Shown here: piece after piece, positions 24,011 to 36,820 of the stretch
Numbering within the stretch: the first letter of the stretch is position 1
Layout: each line of letters opens with the position of its first letter
Assembly: GCF_910596095.1 (NCBI RefSeq)
Contig: NC_056546.1
Location: 12,983,925-13,047,924, forward strand
Length of the DNA stretch: 64,000 bases
Origin: Thunnus maccoyii
Taxonomy: Eukaryota > Chordata > Actinopteri > Scombriformes > Scombridae
Direction: 5' to 3'
Position numbers and translations under genes: made by a program
The notes under the pieces: model-generated
What the model saw: only the letters and a program-made list of their open reading frames with translations
Database searches by the model: none
What the model was told of the DNA's origin: nothing

Positions 24011-24360
24011 GTATTCTTTTTTCACTCATTGTCGTTCATCATATCATATCATATAATACCACATAAAATAATATCCTATAATCCAAATGAAATAGCTGAG
24101 TTTAACTAAGCACAAACAAAACATATATCAATAGGTATTAGTCACTGAAGGAAAAAGGTTTACCAAGCCCCAGAACAGAATATAAATGGCACAAAACATT
24201 GATATTTTGATGCCATTAGGCTTCAAAATACATTAATAGGTAACATATTAAACTGAACAATTTAAACTATAGTGGACACAAAACAGTTGATACAAACATC
24301 TCAGAAAAAACTACACACACAGAACAGCAGAATGTGCTCAACTTTTCTAGAAAAAAGGAC

Positions 24361-24600
24361 GTGTCTAGATGGTAACCCTAGATTCGCTGAGATCTCGCGA
24401 GATATACACGTGTTGTGCCATCGTTGTACGCGTTATACAAAACAATTATGTTTTATGATGTGACAACGCCGTGGTGAAGGTCTAGTTAGGTTTAGACACA
24501 AAAAACACTTGGTGAGGGTTAGGGAAAGATCATGATTTGGGTTACAATGATCACTCTCGCGAGATCTTTCGCTAATCTAGGGTTACCATCAAGACACAAC
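24361..24600. mobile_element. 240-bp inverted-repeat element with 14-bp flanking direct repeat
   Basis: Left end GTGTCTAGATGGTAACCCTA then GATTCGCTGAGATCTCGCGA. Right end, reverse-complemented, GTTGTGTCTTGATGGTAACC then CTAGATTAGCGAAAGATCTC. The inverted repeat is about 40 bp. The element is flanked exactly by CTAGAAAAAAGGAC at 24347-24360 and 24601-24614, a perfect 14-bp direct repeat. The interior contains GTTAGGTTTAGACACAAAAA, then GGTGAGGGTTAGGGAAAG, a TTAGGG-like pattern. A related interior in opposite orientation lies at 37990-38110. Non-coding. Superfamily uncertain because the duplication is longer than usual for cut-and-paste elements. Confidence 0.8.
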
Positions 24601-24614
24601 CTAGAAAAAAGGAC

Positions 24615-25189
24615 CTGTCAGCTCTGAAAGTACTTCCGGTTCATAATTTTTTTTTCTCAGTAAATCGCTTTAGCTGAAATATTTTTTGTAACTTTTGCCA
24701 ATATTCTATGATATAATGATATATGTGTGTTTGTAAAGGCTGTCGTATACATTTTTTCTAAAATGTGGAATTATTTCGAGCGCCTAAATAAGAAAGAAGA
24801 CGAGCTTTGGACGTTGTTTTACCCTGACAACAGGAAGTTGTTGTTGGCTCACTGCTCGCACTAACGTGTGCCCTGACAACAACAGACAGGCTGACTGCTG
24901 ATCAGGCTTATTTAATTAAACATGTAAGGACTACATGTTATTAAGACTGACAAAGTAACGGCAGCCGCTCATGTGAGTGTCGTTCAACTTTAACCGATAA
25001 CCATGTTGTGTAACTACACTTTTTTGTGTGAAGGAGCTAGCGTGCTAAGCTAGCAAACTAGAGACACTTCTAACTTTATCGGCATAAATTGACGTATCTC
25101 GCTCGCTAACTTGGTGTATATATTGCCAGGTTGTCTAGTCGTTAAGAGGTCACCCATGTCTGCTGGATTGTAACAGTCGTGTGTCCAGT
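24615..25189 (+). promoter_or_regulatory. EDRF1 upstream region / probable promoter and 5' UTR
   Basis: Lies directly upstream of the EDRF1 start. It contains an ETS-type ACTTCCGGT at 24632-24640, several short GC-richer patches (24830-24990) and no obvious TATA box at a plausible place. The transcription start cannot be placed by eye. The region separates EDRF1 from the oppositely oriented ATG16-like gene by 2.4 kb, most of it repeats, so a shared core promoter is unlikely. Confidence 0.35.
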
Positions 25190-28100
25190 ATGAGCGCATC
25201 AGCTGCGGACAGAGAGCCTGGGATCCCCTTGGATAATGCAAAGGAGGAAATCAGTGAGCCCATCTGCACAGGAGAGAGCAGCAAGCATGTAAGTAGACAG
25301 AAGATGGATTGATGGATGGACTTTATTGATCCCAAATTGGGAAATTCTTGTGTTACAGCAGCAGGTTATCCAGACGTTGCACGGGAACTTTCAATATACA
25401 TATCAACACTAGAAGAGAGAAATGTATATCTATAGGAAAAGAAACACAACATACACTATAAATATAAACATAGGACAACATACTACATACATTAGACAAG
25501 TGTGCAAAGTTGTGGAAGTTTTAGACATGCAATGAGGTAGAGTAGGAGTATAAAGATGTGCAAATTCACCATGAGCAAAGTTATTGAAAGAGCAAAACAG
25601 TGGAATTTGGTTGAGACAGAAACTACAAAGCTGTTAAACAGAGGTGAGGTGTTGTGGAGAGTAATTGCTTTGGGCAGGAAAGATTTCCTGTATCTGTCCT
25701 TGTGACAGTGAAGCTGAACTAGGCTGTTACAGAAAGTGCTCCACTGTCTGTCCAGTAGGCGGTGGAGAGGGTGGTCAATATTATCCATAATAGATAACAG
25801 TTTGTTCAGCGTCCTCCTGTCCACCACAACTTTAGAGGTGTCTGGTTTGCAGCCAATTATGGAGCCGGCCTTCTTACTCAGTTTGTCTGTTGGTGTCACC
25901 ATCTCCAATACTGCTCCCCCAGCAGACTACAGTGAAGTACAGTGCATTGGCAACAACAGAGTGGTGGAAGATTTCCAACATCTTGTTGCACGCATTAAAG
26001 GATCTCAGCTTCCTCAGGAAATGGAGTCTGCTCATCCCCTTCCTATATACGGCCTCGATGTTGGTCTTCCAGTTCAGTCTGCTCTCAATGTGGACACCCA
26101 GGTACTTGTAGTCCTCCACCTGGTCACCATCCTCTCCCAGAGTACACAGGGGTTGTATAGACGTCCTCTTCCTTCTGAAGTCGATCACCATCTCCCTGGT
26201 CTCTGTCATGTTCAGGAGCAGAGGGTTTCATCCAGACCATTCCACAAAATCGTCTACCGGTGCTCTGTACTCCTCCTTCCGCCCGTCACTTATACACCCA
26301 ACCATTACAGAGTTGTCAGAGAAGTTCTGCAAGTGGCATGACCTGGAGTTGTATTGAAAGTCTGAGGTCTACAAAGTGAAAAGGAAGGGAGACAGTGCAG
26401 TCCCCTATGGAGCATCTGTACAGAGACAGAGCACTGCCTGGTCAGACAAACCCCAAACTGCAGTCTGCCTGTCAGGTTGTCGGTGATCCAGGAGATGGTG
26501 GACATGTCTACCTTCATCTCTTGCAGCTTCTCTCTCAGTAGCAGTGGCTGGATGGTGTTGAATGCACTGGAGAAATCAAAGAATGTGATTCTCACAGTGC
26601 AACCAGTTCCATCCAGGTGTGAATGAGCTTGCTGCAGCAGGCAGATGATGGCATCATCCACTCTCATATGAGGTTGGTAGGCAAACTGCAGAGGGTTCAG
26701 CGATGATTTCATCTGTGGTCTAAAGTGGGCCAAGACCAGCCTCTCACCTTCACCCGCCTTCATCACATGAGATGTGAGGGCAACTGGTCGATAGTCGCTG
26801 AAGCCAGATGGTGTTGTCTTCTTGGAAACAGGAACCAGGCAGGATGTCCTCCACAGCACTGGTATCTTCTCCTGGTAAAGGCTCAGGTTGAAGAGGTGTC
26901 GCAGAATAGCAGATAGCTAGCTGGCGCAGGTCCTCAGAACCCTGGGGCTGATACCGTCAGGGCCCGCAGCCTTGCCTCTCTGGAGTCTCTCCAGCTGTCT
27001 CCTAACCTGGCCAGGTTTGGGACCAAGGAGCTCATCAAGGAGGATTAAGGGGGGAAGGGTGAAAGCATTGTGGGCATTGTGGAGGTCTGGGTGTGCGGTG
27101 GTTTCGTGGAGGAGACAGCTGAGGGCTGTGAACTTAAGTCTTTTTAATGTCAAAGTCCCTCTTTTTGTAACTATGTTTCCACCACAGCTCAACAGGGAAA
27201 CACTGTCAGAGGAAACACAGGGGGAATTTTATGCTAAAAAGACTGTAAATGTGGCAGATATCCACTTGATATGACTCAGACTGCTCAATGCTGAAGCCTC
27301 ATATAAGCTCCAGATAAACTTTTAAAGAGGACATTGTAGAAAGGGAGCTTTCCATTTCTTTTTTGATTATGAAGCAGGTCTAGGTGCTATATAAATAGCC
27401 TACTGTACTGCGAAAGTATCAAAATGCTCAGTCCACTGAGAAATGCACACAGCCCATATTCAGAAACTGTGCCTTTAAACAAGCTGTTTGGACTTCTGTA
27501 ACGTTGTGATGTTTCAACTATACTCTCAGTGTTTCCCCCACCATTGCTTATGGGACTCCCCGCCCCTCCTGAAAGAAACAAAATATGTTTATTTATGGTA
27601 TTTACCTCATTTATGTGCCCTCGTTTCTTTTCAGCTCAGTGTGAGAGTCTACTGCGTTTTGCTGTTATTTATGGTCTCACTAGTTTCTCTACTCTGCTCT
27701 CTGTGTTTCACCGACCGTTACCTGTGGCTGGCTCGGGCGTGCGTCACATCAAATAGACCATGAAAATGAAAATATTAAACTGGGAAAGGGGCATAGTATG
27801 ACCTCTTTAAATGCATTTTTGTGGATTTTGGCCTCCATCACTTACATTGAAAACACATTTCAAGCGGATCTTTTAATAGCCAGTATGAACAGGAGGAATA
27901 ATAACAGTAGAAAAACCTCTTTCAGTGTCCACATGGGTACCTGACTGTTGTTTTAAGACAGACTTGAAAAATTGGAAACCTATACTTTAAATATGACCCT
28001 CAATCAATACTTCCTGGTTATACTCACTAATTTGGCACTTTGTTTTGTTATTTTGTAGGACTCGGCCTTATGTTCAGGCAACAGTGAAATAAAGAGCCGT

Positions 28101-31100
28101 GCTGTGGTCAAATACTCTGCCGCCCCACCTCCAACCAGCTATGCTTTGCTGCAGGAGAAGACAGACCTGAAGCTGCCTCCTGCCAACTGGCTGAGAGAAA
28201 ACCCCCAGCTGGGCAGTGCTGGCACCACAGTGTTAGGGTCCAGCAGCAAAAGCAAGCCTTTTTCCAGGTACAACAAAGTTTGTAAATTACTGTTACAGCT
28301 ACTGGTTCATATAGCTCTCGTGAAACTGTCAGCAAAATATGTTGATCTCTGTAGGGAAGTTCAGTTTTTTAGTTCTTTAGCCACCCTTCCTGACCCATGG
28401 TGGTGGGCCCAAATTCAAAACATAATGGTCTAAAAGTATCCTTCACATATTGTATAAATTTGATGACATCTAGTATGATATGTATTACCAAAATATAATC
28501 TGCAAAACCATATTTACCAATAATACCAACCAGTGATTGTAATTGAAAGACTGTTGGTCGGGATAAAAAAAGACATATGAAAACATCACCTTGGGCTAAC
28601 TGTTGATATGAACCTGTGGAGTAGTGTTTAAAATTATTTAAACCTGAAGGCATTGTGCTCTCGGCTCTGCTTAATTGCTGGAAACCTGTCGGGCAGATGG
28701 CCTCTGTTGTTGGTTGGAAGAGAATTAATAAAGACTGATTAGTACTTAACTGGTGTAACCGTGTTAGAAACAGTGTGTAATGTCAAACCACAGGCATCCT
28801 GCCTGTTTCATTGATATTACAGAACTACATGTGTCACAGAATTATGTATAATACAGTAACATATGTACATATAAGATGCATTTATATTGGAGTTTTCAGC
28901 AGGTACATCACAGATACTGATTCATCAGCAGAAGTCATTTCTTTGCCAGTGAATATTAGTAAACCAGTTTGACCCTAATCCATGTCATAAAATCAAATAC
29001 TCTTCAGTGATTAAGTGCCTTTTCTTCTTTTTTAGTTTTGGGATGGCCTATGACTTCATTGATTGCATTGGGGATGATGTTGACGTGGTATCAGACTCAG
29101 AGGTTTGTGCATCCGTCGCAAGGCAAACATTTCAACAATCTTTGTTTCTGAAACATGCACAACATTACCACTGTATTCTGTCCCATTCAGAACATCAAGA
29201 AGCTTTTGAAAATTCCTTACAGCAAGTCCCATGTCAGTATGGCCGTTCACCGCGTGGGTCGGACACTGCTTTTAGATGAGCTGGACATTCAGGAGCTCTT
29301 CATGAGATCCTCTCAGGTACAACAGGATTTTTTTGAGATTTTTTCAAACCAAGGACAGTTCTAGATATTCCTTTATGAGGGAACTGTGCTATGATTCAAG
29401 TATGAGGTATAATTGGGTGTATGCTTTCCGCTGTGTGTGTGTTATAGACGGGAGATTGGACTTGGCTAAAAGAGTTTTACCAGCGGCTCATAGATCAGAA
29501 GTGGCAGAGGAAAAAGAAGAGTAAAGAGCACTGGTATCAGAAAGCAATTCTGTCAAAGTTCCTCTACTACAGGTGAGTTCTTGGTAGCACTCAAATGATC
29601 AAAAACACGTTAACTTCATTTTAAGGTGTTTTTCAGTCTTATTCCATTACAACTTCTGTGTTTCCCGCAGTATAAATGGTGATGGGGCTGCAGAGCCTGT
29701 ACCAGACGACCTAAACGAAGGAGAGAAGGAGAATGAGGCAGAGGAGTTCAGCTCTTCATGGCCCACCGCCTTCACCAGCACACCCTCCGACACAGAAGAG
29801 TCAGCTGCTACTAAACAGGTAGCTTAGCTATTAGACAGGACAGGCACACCTGAGAAGGAATTAAGAGGGAATTGTTGCTTTTGTCTCGGCTAGGAATGAA
29901 TCATTTGTGTCATATTCTCAGCTTTTTTTAAATTAAAACACTGATCTTTGTGCAGGATGTGCAGGAAAGTGTTTCTGTGGACAGTCAGTTTGCTTTGGGC
30001 CAGGTGACATCTGTACCCAAAGAGCAAAACCTCCCAACACTCTTCAACGAAGGAGAGAACAGTCAGGTAACATAAACTTTTACCCTGACAAAATGGCCTA
30101 CAGTTGGTAGCTTATGTCTAATGTATATTTAAATACACTGATATACTTTGATGTCACTTTTGTTGACAGGGTTTAAGAAACGACTTTGTGCGAAACATCA
30201 TGTGGACATTTGAGGATATCCACATGTTGGTTGGGTCCAACATGCCTATTTTCGGAGGTGGTCGCTATCCTGCCGTCAGTCTTAGACTCAGGTTGGAATT
30301 TTAAACCATTTTCTCCCATCCAGGGTCTGACATTAACACCCACTAAGTGGAAAATGATGCTGTTGCAATGGCTTGGGCAGATAAGTTTTTATTTTAGTTT
30401 ATCTGACCTCAGGAGGTGGACGGGACAGTTCATTTCGAATTCCGAATTCCACATTGGTTCCACTACATTATTCTTGTTTAATCTAACGTGGAGTTCCCTG
30501 GTTTTCTTTCTTTCTTTGTGTGTTTTTCAGGGACAACAATAAACCAATCAACATCCTGACAGGTATCGACTACTGGCTCGACAATCTGATGTGCAATGTT
30601 CCAGAACTTGTCATGTGCTTTCACGTCAATGGCATTGTTCAGGTAAATTACTGTTTGCTTTTGGCCAGTATTGCATTAAGAATCATGCTCTATTAAATGG
30701 TTGCCTATAAATCTTCTTCATAAACTCATTTTCATCCTTAGTGTGTTCAACATGTAGTGATTTCCTTCATTGCAGAAATACGAGATGATAAAAACAGAGG
30801 ACATTCCTCATCTGGAGAACTCCACTTTCTCCACAAGGGTGGTGAAAGATATCGCACAAAACATCCTTTCCTTCCTCAAGTCCAACTGCACCAAAGAGGG
30901 TCACACCTACTGGCTTTTTAAAGGTGGGAGATGAGTGAGCATGAATTCTTAAAAGTCTCAGACTTCTTAACTTACATTAGCGCCATGTTCGTCATCAAGT
31001 CTTCTCATGTTTGTTTGTTTTTTCTTGAATCCTCAGCTAGTGGAAGTGACTTTGTGAAGCTTTATGATCTCACCACTCTGTGTGAGGAGGCTGAAGAAGA

Positions 31101-34100
31101 GAAATGTCAGAATCCTTTCACACTTCCTGTGGCTGTGCTACTTTATAAGTAGGTATCTGGGAGACAGATGCAGAGGACAGGAGTTAAAGGATTTCTGTAG
31201 TTGGGAAAACTGTGGGAAAGGCATTAAAGTTTATTCCAAGGCTGAAATAAATTTAGAAAAATGTCTTCATATCCAAAAAAGATTTGGACATGTCATTGAA
31301 ATTTTATTTAATATTTTAGAATATGTATTTTTTTTATTTGCTTACAATATTGGTTGTCAGTTTAAGTAAAAATAGTAGAAGGCCTTAAGAGTCAAATTAA
31401 CTATTTAAACATAATTATGTTTTTGAATTAAATAATTATAAAAATAATGAAATGTTAAGAGATTCAGTTGGCCTTTTTCAGCTCTGCCTTTTTTGTATAA
31501 AATATAGTTTGTAAATGAGTTATGGTCAAATCAGACATAATTAGCAATAAAAATGGTGAAAAATTGTAATAACTTCCTGTCCATTTTCTGTTTTGTGATG
31601 CAGAGTGGCCAGCAACTTGATGCTGAAGGCGAGGCAAAACAGAAAGCACTATGGCACGATCAGAACTCTGCTCTTAAACTGTGTCAAACTTCTGGATCAG
31701 GAGAGGCATCCTCAGGTAAGCAGAAACTGCAAAATTTCAGCCGCATTTCAATGTCACACAGTTAGATAGAGATGGGAAAGACTTGGAAAGAGAGGAAGAG
31801 ATGTGCCTTTCAGAGATGTGGACTGGATTCAAACCCACACACACCCTGAAATTTAAAGGACGACCTACCAGAATTCTTCATTGGTAGTGATTCAGTACAT
31901 CAAGGACCCAATTAGTCATCATAGGTCCTGTTAGTTCAGTCTTTGATGTTCACATTGTGCTCAGGCTAAATGTTTGCAAATGTTTCCATATAGGAGTAGT
32001 ATTTATATCCTATATTCAGACAGCGGGGGGATCTGAGAATGCCATAGTTTAGATTTGATTGAATCTGACTCCGGTCCTGATCTCCTCCGTCTCCTGTCTG
32101 TTCAGATCATCGCCTCGGCCGCTTACATGCTGTCAGAGCTGTTCCAGCTCGATGAACCTCTGGAAGAAGATGGAGGGGAGTCGCTCCGGGCCGGTGGCTC
32201 AGAGGACAGCTACAGCGACGAAGACAGGGAGGAAGAGGAGGAGGAGGAGGAGCTGACAGAGGACAGCGATGATAACGGTTCCTACAGTAACTGCTCTACC
32301 CCACAGGATGACAGTAAAGCTGTGGCTGTGATCCGCTCCGTAGGGGAGCTGTCTGTCCCTGAGAAGTACAAATCCACTCACCTGATCAGAGTGAGTGACT
32401 CTGTAAATGTTTTTCCTGCCTTCTCGTCTAGACAGACGGAAGGGGAAAGAGTGGAGTATACAGATAAATATGTTGCGTGTAAACATAAAAAGAAAATCTT
32501 CCCTTTTTTCGTCCCTGCAGCCAAGTTGTGCTTTCCCCATTTCTCAAGACAAGGAGGAAAGATGCAGACACGTACTGAGCTACGTACTAAAGGCGAGTGT
32601 CTGCATGATATTTATGTTTTGTGTACATATAATGCTAATAATGCGATGTCTTCCGATAAATTTGTCATATAAAGTATTAATAAATGGCTGTAATAAACTG
32701 CACAGGGGCTGAAGGCGGTGGATGGCAGCATTAAGAAGGAGAGTGATCTCCCAGCTGCAGATCCTAACACACCCATTCCTCTTAAATATGAGGACAGAAA
32801 TGAAGTCGGCGGCTGCGCCGCTGAGAAAGGCATCTCTCTTCTCCTTGAACGAGGTCAGTCCTCCTTTTATACTGTAGGATGTTTGATATATTGTAATATT
32901 GTGCAGTAAAACATGATGTTTTTCATATCAAATACACAAATTGGTGCCCGGATGACTTCGCTATCAGGTCATTCCTCATCTTATTTACAAACTCTCATTT
33001 GTCTTTCTCAGTTGGGCCTTTGCAGGCAGATCAGAAGCACCCGACACGCTCAGGGATGATACCCGGCTCGTGGCAGCACCGTATGAAGCTGCAGCTCTTC
33101 CTCAAGGCCTCCAAGGCCTACTTCGTCCTGTCTGATGCAGCCACGAACTTGCTGAAGTACGGCCGAGCCTTACGCTACATCAAGTTATCTCTGCAGTGCT
33201 ACGGTAAGGTTATTTACTTCTGCAATACACCAGAAATATTTGGAAATGTAGTTATAGTTGTTGTTTTTCAGTATTTTCATGATTCATTTGTGTAACTGTG
33301 GTTGACATTTGGCTTTATTGTTGTGGGAATTTTTAGTTGTTCCACAAGCCTAAATTTTCATAGTGTTTTATCAGAGTCAGAATCTGTTTACTAGCCAAGC
33401 ATGTAAACATACAAAGAACATCTTGGCATTTGCGCCGACAAACACAATGTAGAAGAATAAATGGCTGTGAATAAACTGTTATTTATTCATGAATCAAATC
33501 AGAATTTATCAGAATGGAACAAACTGTGATTTTATAAAAACATCAAATTGCACCTGAAACTGTTTCAAAACTTCTATTAAACACCAACCTTTGGCCACTT
33601 AAATATTCATTTGAAATGAATGCATAATCAAAAAATCCTAATTCATACTGCTACTAAACCGTTACATCAACATTTTTGTGGTGCAATATAATACCTGAAC
33701 ATTTTGTTTCTTCCTTTGTTTTCTCAGATGCCTATTGTTCAGTCAGCGGCACACTGCACCCGCAGGTGTTGCTGTTTCATAGCCAGTGCCTGTCTTTGTG
33801 TGGGGACATCCAGCTGATGTTGGCCCAGAATGCCAACAACAGAGCAGCTTACCTAGAGGAATACAGCTACCAAACCAAAGAGGACCAAGAGATCCTGCAT
33901 AGCCTGCATAGAGAGAGCAGCTGCCAGGGTCAGTCACTGAGGAGAGACGATGCAGTCATACAAATCTTTGAATATATACTGGCTGACTCTCTTGCCTAAT
34001 GTATTGAAATTAAGGGTTTTGGTAAACACTTAAAGGCCTGATCCATACTTGGTGTATAGTGCTGTTTTATCCATTTAAGTTTCTCCTATAATGTCTTGTA

Positions 34101-36820
34101 TAATTTGAGGTTGTTATGTTCAATTGTTGATCACTTCTGTCCTTTTAATCTCTCTAGCCTTCAACATGGCAACAGACCTGGCTATGGACCCGGAGTACCA
34201 GCTGTTTGTTAGCTGTAAGTGCTATGAGGCGGTGTATGAACTGCTAGTCTCTGAAGCTTTGAAAGATGATTCCTCAGATCAGCTGGCTCAGGTGCTCAAA
34301 AGGCTGGGAAACATCCGCAACGAGATGGGAGTCTTTTATATGAACCAAGCTGCAGCCATGCAGACTGAGAAAGAGGGTATGTTGAATAAATGGACAGTAG
34401 TTTGAACAGTGTGGTGGTACAGAATATAGTTCAATATAGTTATTTTCTTTAACTTATAGATGCAGCCCTCTGAATATGTGCAATCTAACAGATTTATGCA
34501 CTTTATATAATTCGATTTCTGTGCACCTGGATCAGACAAAATAATAAAAAGAGACTTAATAAAATTGTATTACTCCATTTTGCTTATATAATTGTTTTAC
34601 CTGCCTTTCTGTCTTTGTTACTGCTTCCAACTGGCGTTCTCCCTCTACCCCTCTAGTGAAGAAATCAGTGTCCATAGCAGAGCAGGAGATGTGGAAAAAG
34701 AGTTTTGCCTTCTTTGAGAAAGGCATGAAGGACTTTGAAGCCATCAGGGACAACACAAACACAGCGTTGCTGCTGTGTAACACTGGCAGGCTGATGAGAA
34801 TCTGTGCTCAGGCTCACTGCGCCGTCTCTGCCGACCAGAGCAGAGGGGAGTTTTCGCCTGAAGAAGCGCTCTACTATAATAAGGTGCAACTTCACACTGG
34901 ATCAATGCCAAATTATTTGTTTCTTTTGCAGTCTTAATGATCTCTACCTTTTTTATCCTAAATCAAGACCCTTCCCTATCATGCTCTTATTTAATACATT
35001 GTTTTACCCCAGGCCATAGACTACTACCTGCGGGCGATGAAGTCACTGGCAGGCAGAGAGAACCACCCAGCAGTGTGGGACAGTGTAAACTGGGAGTTGT
35101 CCACTACCTATTTCACCCTGGCTACACTTCTGCAGGACTACGCCCCGCTGTCCAGGAAGGCCCAGGAGCAGGTTGGATTGAACACTTTTGTTTCACATAA
35201 AGCTGACCAAATATTCTAAAATTAAGTTTTTACCCATTTTGATAATCTTTGGATTTATTTCCCAGTGACTGGCATTTTTTCATGCCGTGTAGCAACCTTC
35301 ATATCCTGAAAAAGTCCACATATTGAGAAAATCTGAAGATCACCGATGATATGCATACTTCATCCAAAATGCAATCATGGTGAATACATATGGGTGCACT
35401 ATCAGTAGCGCCAGACATCAGCCATCTCCCTGTGTGTTTTTCCCCAGATTGAACGGGAGGTGACTGAGGCTATGATGAAATCCCTGAAGTACTGTGATCT
35501 GCAGACGGAATCAGCTCGCCAGCCCCTCTACCAGTACAGAGCCGCCACCATCCACCACCGCCTGGCCTCTATGTACCACAGCTGCTTTCGCAACCAGGTG
35601 TGGAAACATGTAAAACTACACAATGATTAAAAGAAAATCAATATCTTTATTCTGGATATCTGTTTGTTTTTGGTGTTAATAAATCAGAAACGTCTTAGCT
35701 CACCCTTTAGTCATTGACTTTTTTGTTTGTGTCAAAAGACAAATGTGTTTACTTTCTGTGAGGGAAAAAGAACAAGGAACAGTGGTGATTGGATGTCTGT
35801 ATTTCATGCTTCAGTGCTACAATATACACTGAAGGATGTCTGTGTTTCTGGCTCTAATTGTGTGACAGGTGGGGGATGAACACTTGAGGAAGCAGCATCG
35901 GAGCCTGGCAGAGCTTCACTACAGCAAGGCTGTTTGTTTATTCCTCAGCCTCAAAGATGCACCCTGCGAGCTGCTCCGCACGCTGCTGGAGAGGGTGGCC
36001 TTTGCTGAGTTTACCATGGCTGGTGAGTAGCCATTCAATGTGACGAATGATGTCAGTAAATGTTGGTTTTGTCAGAACAGAGGGATTGAATTGGAGAACA
36101 TTTCCATCCACAGCCTCTAGTAATGTTTCATTCTGTGTTGCCACAGGTCAGAGCAGCAACGCCGCTAAGCTGAAGAGCCTGACTGGAGCTCTAGAGGTCA
36201 TGACGGAGACTCGCTTTGCTTTCCAACTCATTCATAAAGAGCTGCTGGAGGAGCAGATGGAGGTACATTTCAGAGTAGCAGTCAGGACATGTTCTCCCAT
36301 GCTTACTCAGCTTTACAAAGCTTTGTTTCGTTACCTTTTCTTGATCACACACCATAACCTCCACCATCTCTTCCTTTCACCTAATGATCTGTAGCTGAGT
36401 GAAACGGACCTCACTGAATCTGAAGGGTCTCCTGATGTGGCCACTTGTCCCAACTCAGGACTGAACCTCCAGGAGGTGATGAAGTTAATTGGCGTGTTTG
36501 AGCCAAGTTTCTCCTTCCTGCTGCTGCAGCTGATCAAGCTGATGACGACCATGAAACGTAAACCAAGGTGAGCAAGATTCTAAATCCCTTATGGTGCATA
36601 TGCATCTAAAATCCTTTAAACTTTCACAACTCACCAACTCATCTGTTTTCATTATAGCAATAAGGATGAGGAGCTGCTGAAAACCTATAAGAACGTGTAC
36701 TCCAAGCTGCTGCGTGCCGATAAAAACGCACTACTCCTCAGCCGCGTCGAGCTCTACGTGGAGCTTCTGCAGCAGCTGACGCCACAAGCTGGAGGTGACA
36801 ACACCGGTACGCCATCATGA
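25190..36820 (+). CDS. EDRF1: EDRF1 (erythroid differentiation-related factor 1), 25 exons, complete
   Basis: Coding exons: 25190-25288, 28059-28267, 29036-29102, 29191-29316, 29448-29572, 29671-29818, 29956-30066, 30170-30291, 30531-30642, 30776-30923, 31037-31148, 31604-31715, 32106-32390, 32521-32592, 32706-32853, 33012-33203, 33728-33928, 34158-34376, 34657-34883, 35013-35171, 35448-35597, 35869-36022, 36147-36262, 36395-36567, 36658-36820. The frame is intact: 3750 nt, 1249 aa (human about 1238). Identity is clear from KTDLKLPPANWLRE, GMAYDFIDCIGDDVDVVSDS, YWLDNL...VPELVMCFHVNG and the TPR-like second half (SVNWELSTTYFTLATL, AATIHHRLASMYHSC). Exon 13 encodes a very acidic linker (run of about nine Glu). 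The family is a nuclear factor influencing erythroid gene expression; no catalytic motif is seen. All introns are GT-AG except intron 14 (GC-AG). It converges with DHX32. Confidence 0.97.
25303..27130 (-). mobile_element. CR1/L2-like non-LTR retrotransposon fragment in EDRF1 intron 1
   Basis: Antisense to EDRF1. Minus-strand pieces of reverse transcriptase in order: QVRRQLERLQRGKAAGPDGI (about 27000-26940), LWRTSCLVPVSKKTTPSGFS then DYRPVALTSHVMK, VRITFFDFSSAFNTIQPLLL (26600-26540), the active-site region reading NFSDNS (about 26310, normally FSDD), REMVIDFRRKRTSIQP (26195), EDYKYLGVHIESRLNWKTNI, and a C-terminal part near 25800-25640. The 3' end is marked by TTTATTGATCCCAAATTGGG and a GATGGATTGATGGATGG tail at 25303-25345. 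Stops and frameshifts plus the changed catalytic Asp make it inactive. 5'-truncated: no endonuclease part was seen. Confidence 0.85.
27131..27965. mobile_element. dispersed element C, copy 1, split by a TTAA element
   Basis: The flanks 27131-27321 and 27811-27965 together match a contiguous copy at 44901-45232 in DHX32 intron 4. Shared words include GTCTTTTTAATG, AACAGGGAAACACTGTCA against ACAGGAAAACACTCCAT, CTCAGACTGCT, GAAGCCTCATATAAGCTCCA, CCATCACTTACATTG, GCCAGTATGAACAGGAG and CTGTTGTTTTAAGAC. The copy is interrupted by the element at 27322-27810. Confidence 0.75.
27322..27810. mobile_element. TTAA-target non-autonomous DNA element
   Basis: About 489 bp. Left end TTAAAGAGGACATTGTAGAA, right end reverse-complemented TTAAAGAGGTCATACTATGC: inverted tips with TTAA at both ends, as expected for piggyBac- or Kolobok-type insertion. 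Comparison with the uninterrupted element C copy near 45056 gives the empty site (AACTTTGAAATACAG against AACTT-TTAA-ATGCA). No transposase frame is present. Confidence 0.7.
30322..30440. repeat. fragment related to the hAT-like element
   Basis: CAGGGTCTGACATTAACACC followed by CACTAAGTGG in EDRF1 intron 8 resembles the left end of the 8935-9304 element. Only the end part is recognisable. Confidence 0.4.
32593..32705 (+). other. GC-AG intron of EDRF1 (intron 14)
   Basis: Exon 14 must end at AAG (residues VLSYVLK before GLKAVDGS), and the next bases are GCGAGTG, giving a GC donor in an otherwise strong context (AAG/GCGAGT). The acceptor is CACAG at 32701-32705. Frame and family alignment fix both ends. 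No GT donor nearby keeps the frame and the conserved residues. Confidence 0.85.

Noticed and set aside
24361-24600. Interstitial telomere array
   Set aside because: TTAGGG-like words are few and irregular and lie inside an inverted-repeat element, not a tandem hexamer array.
25736-26341. 201-codon open frame on the plus strand in EDRF1 intron 1
   Set aside because: It is the antisense shadow of the reverse transcriptase of the minus-strand CR1/L2-like element.
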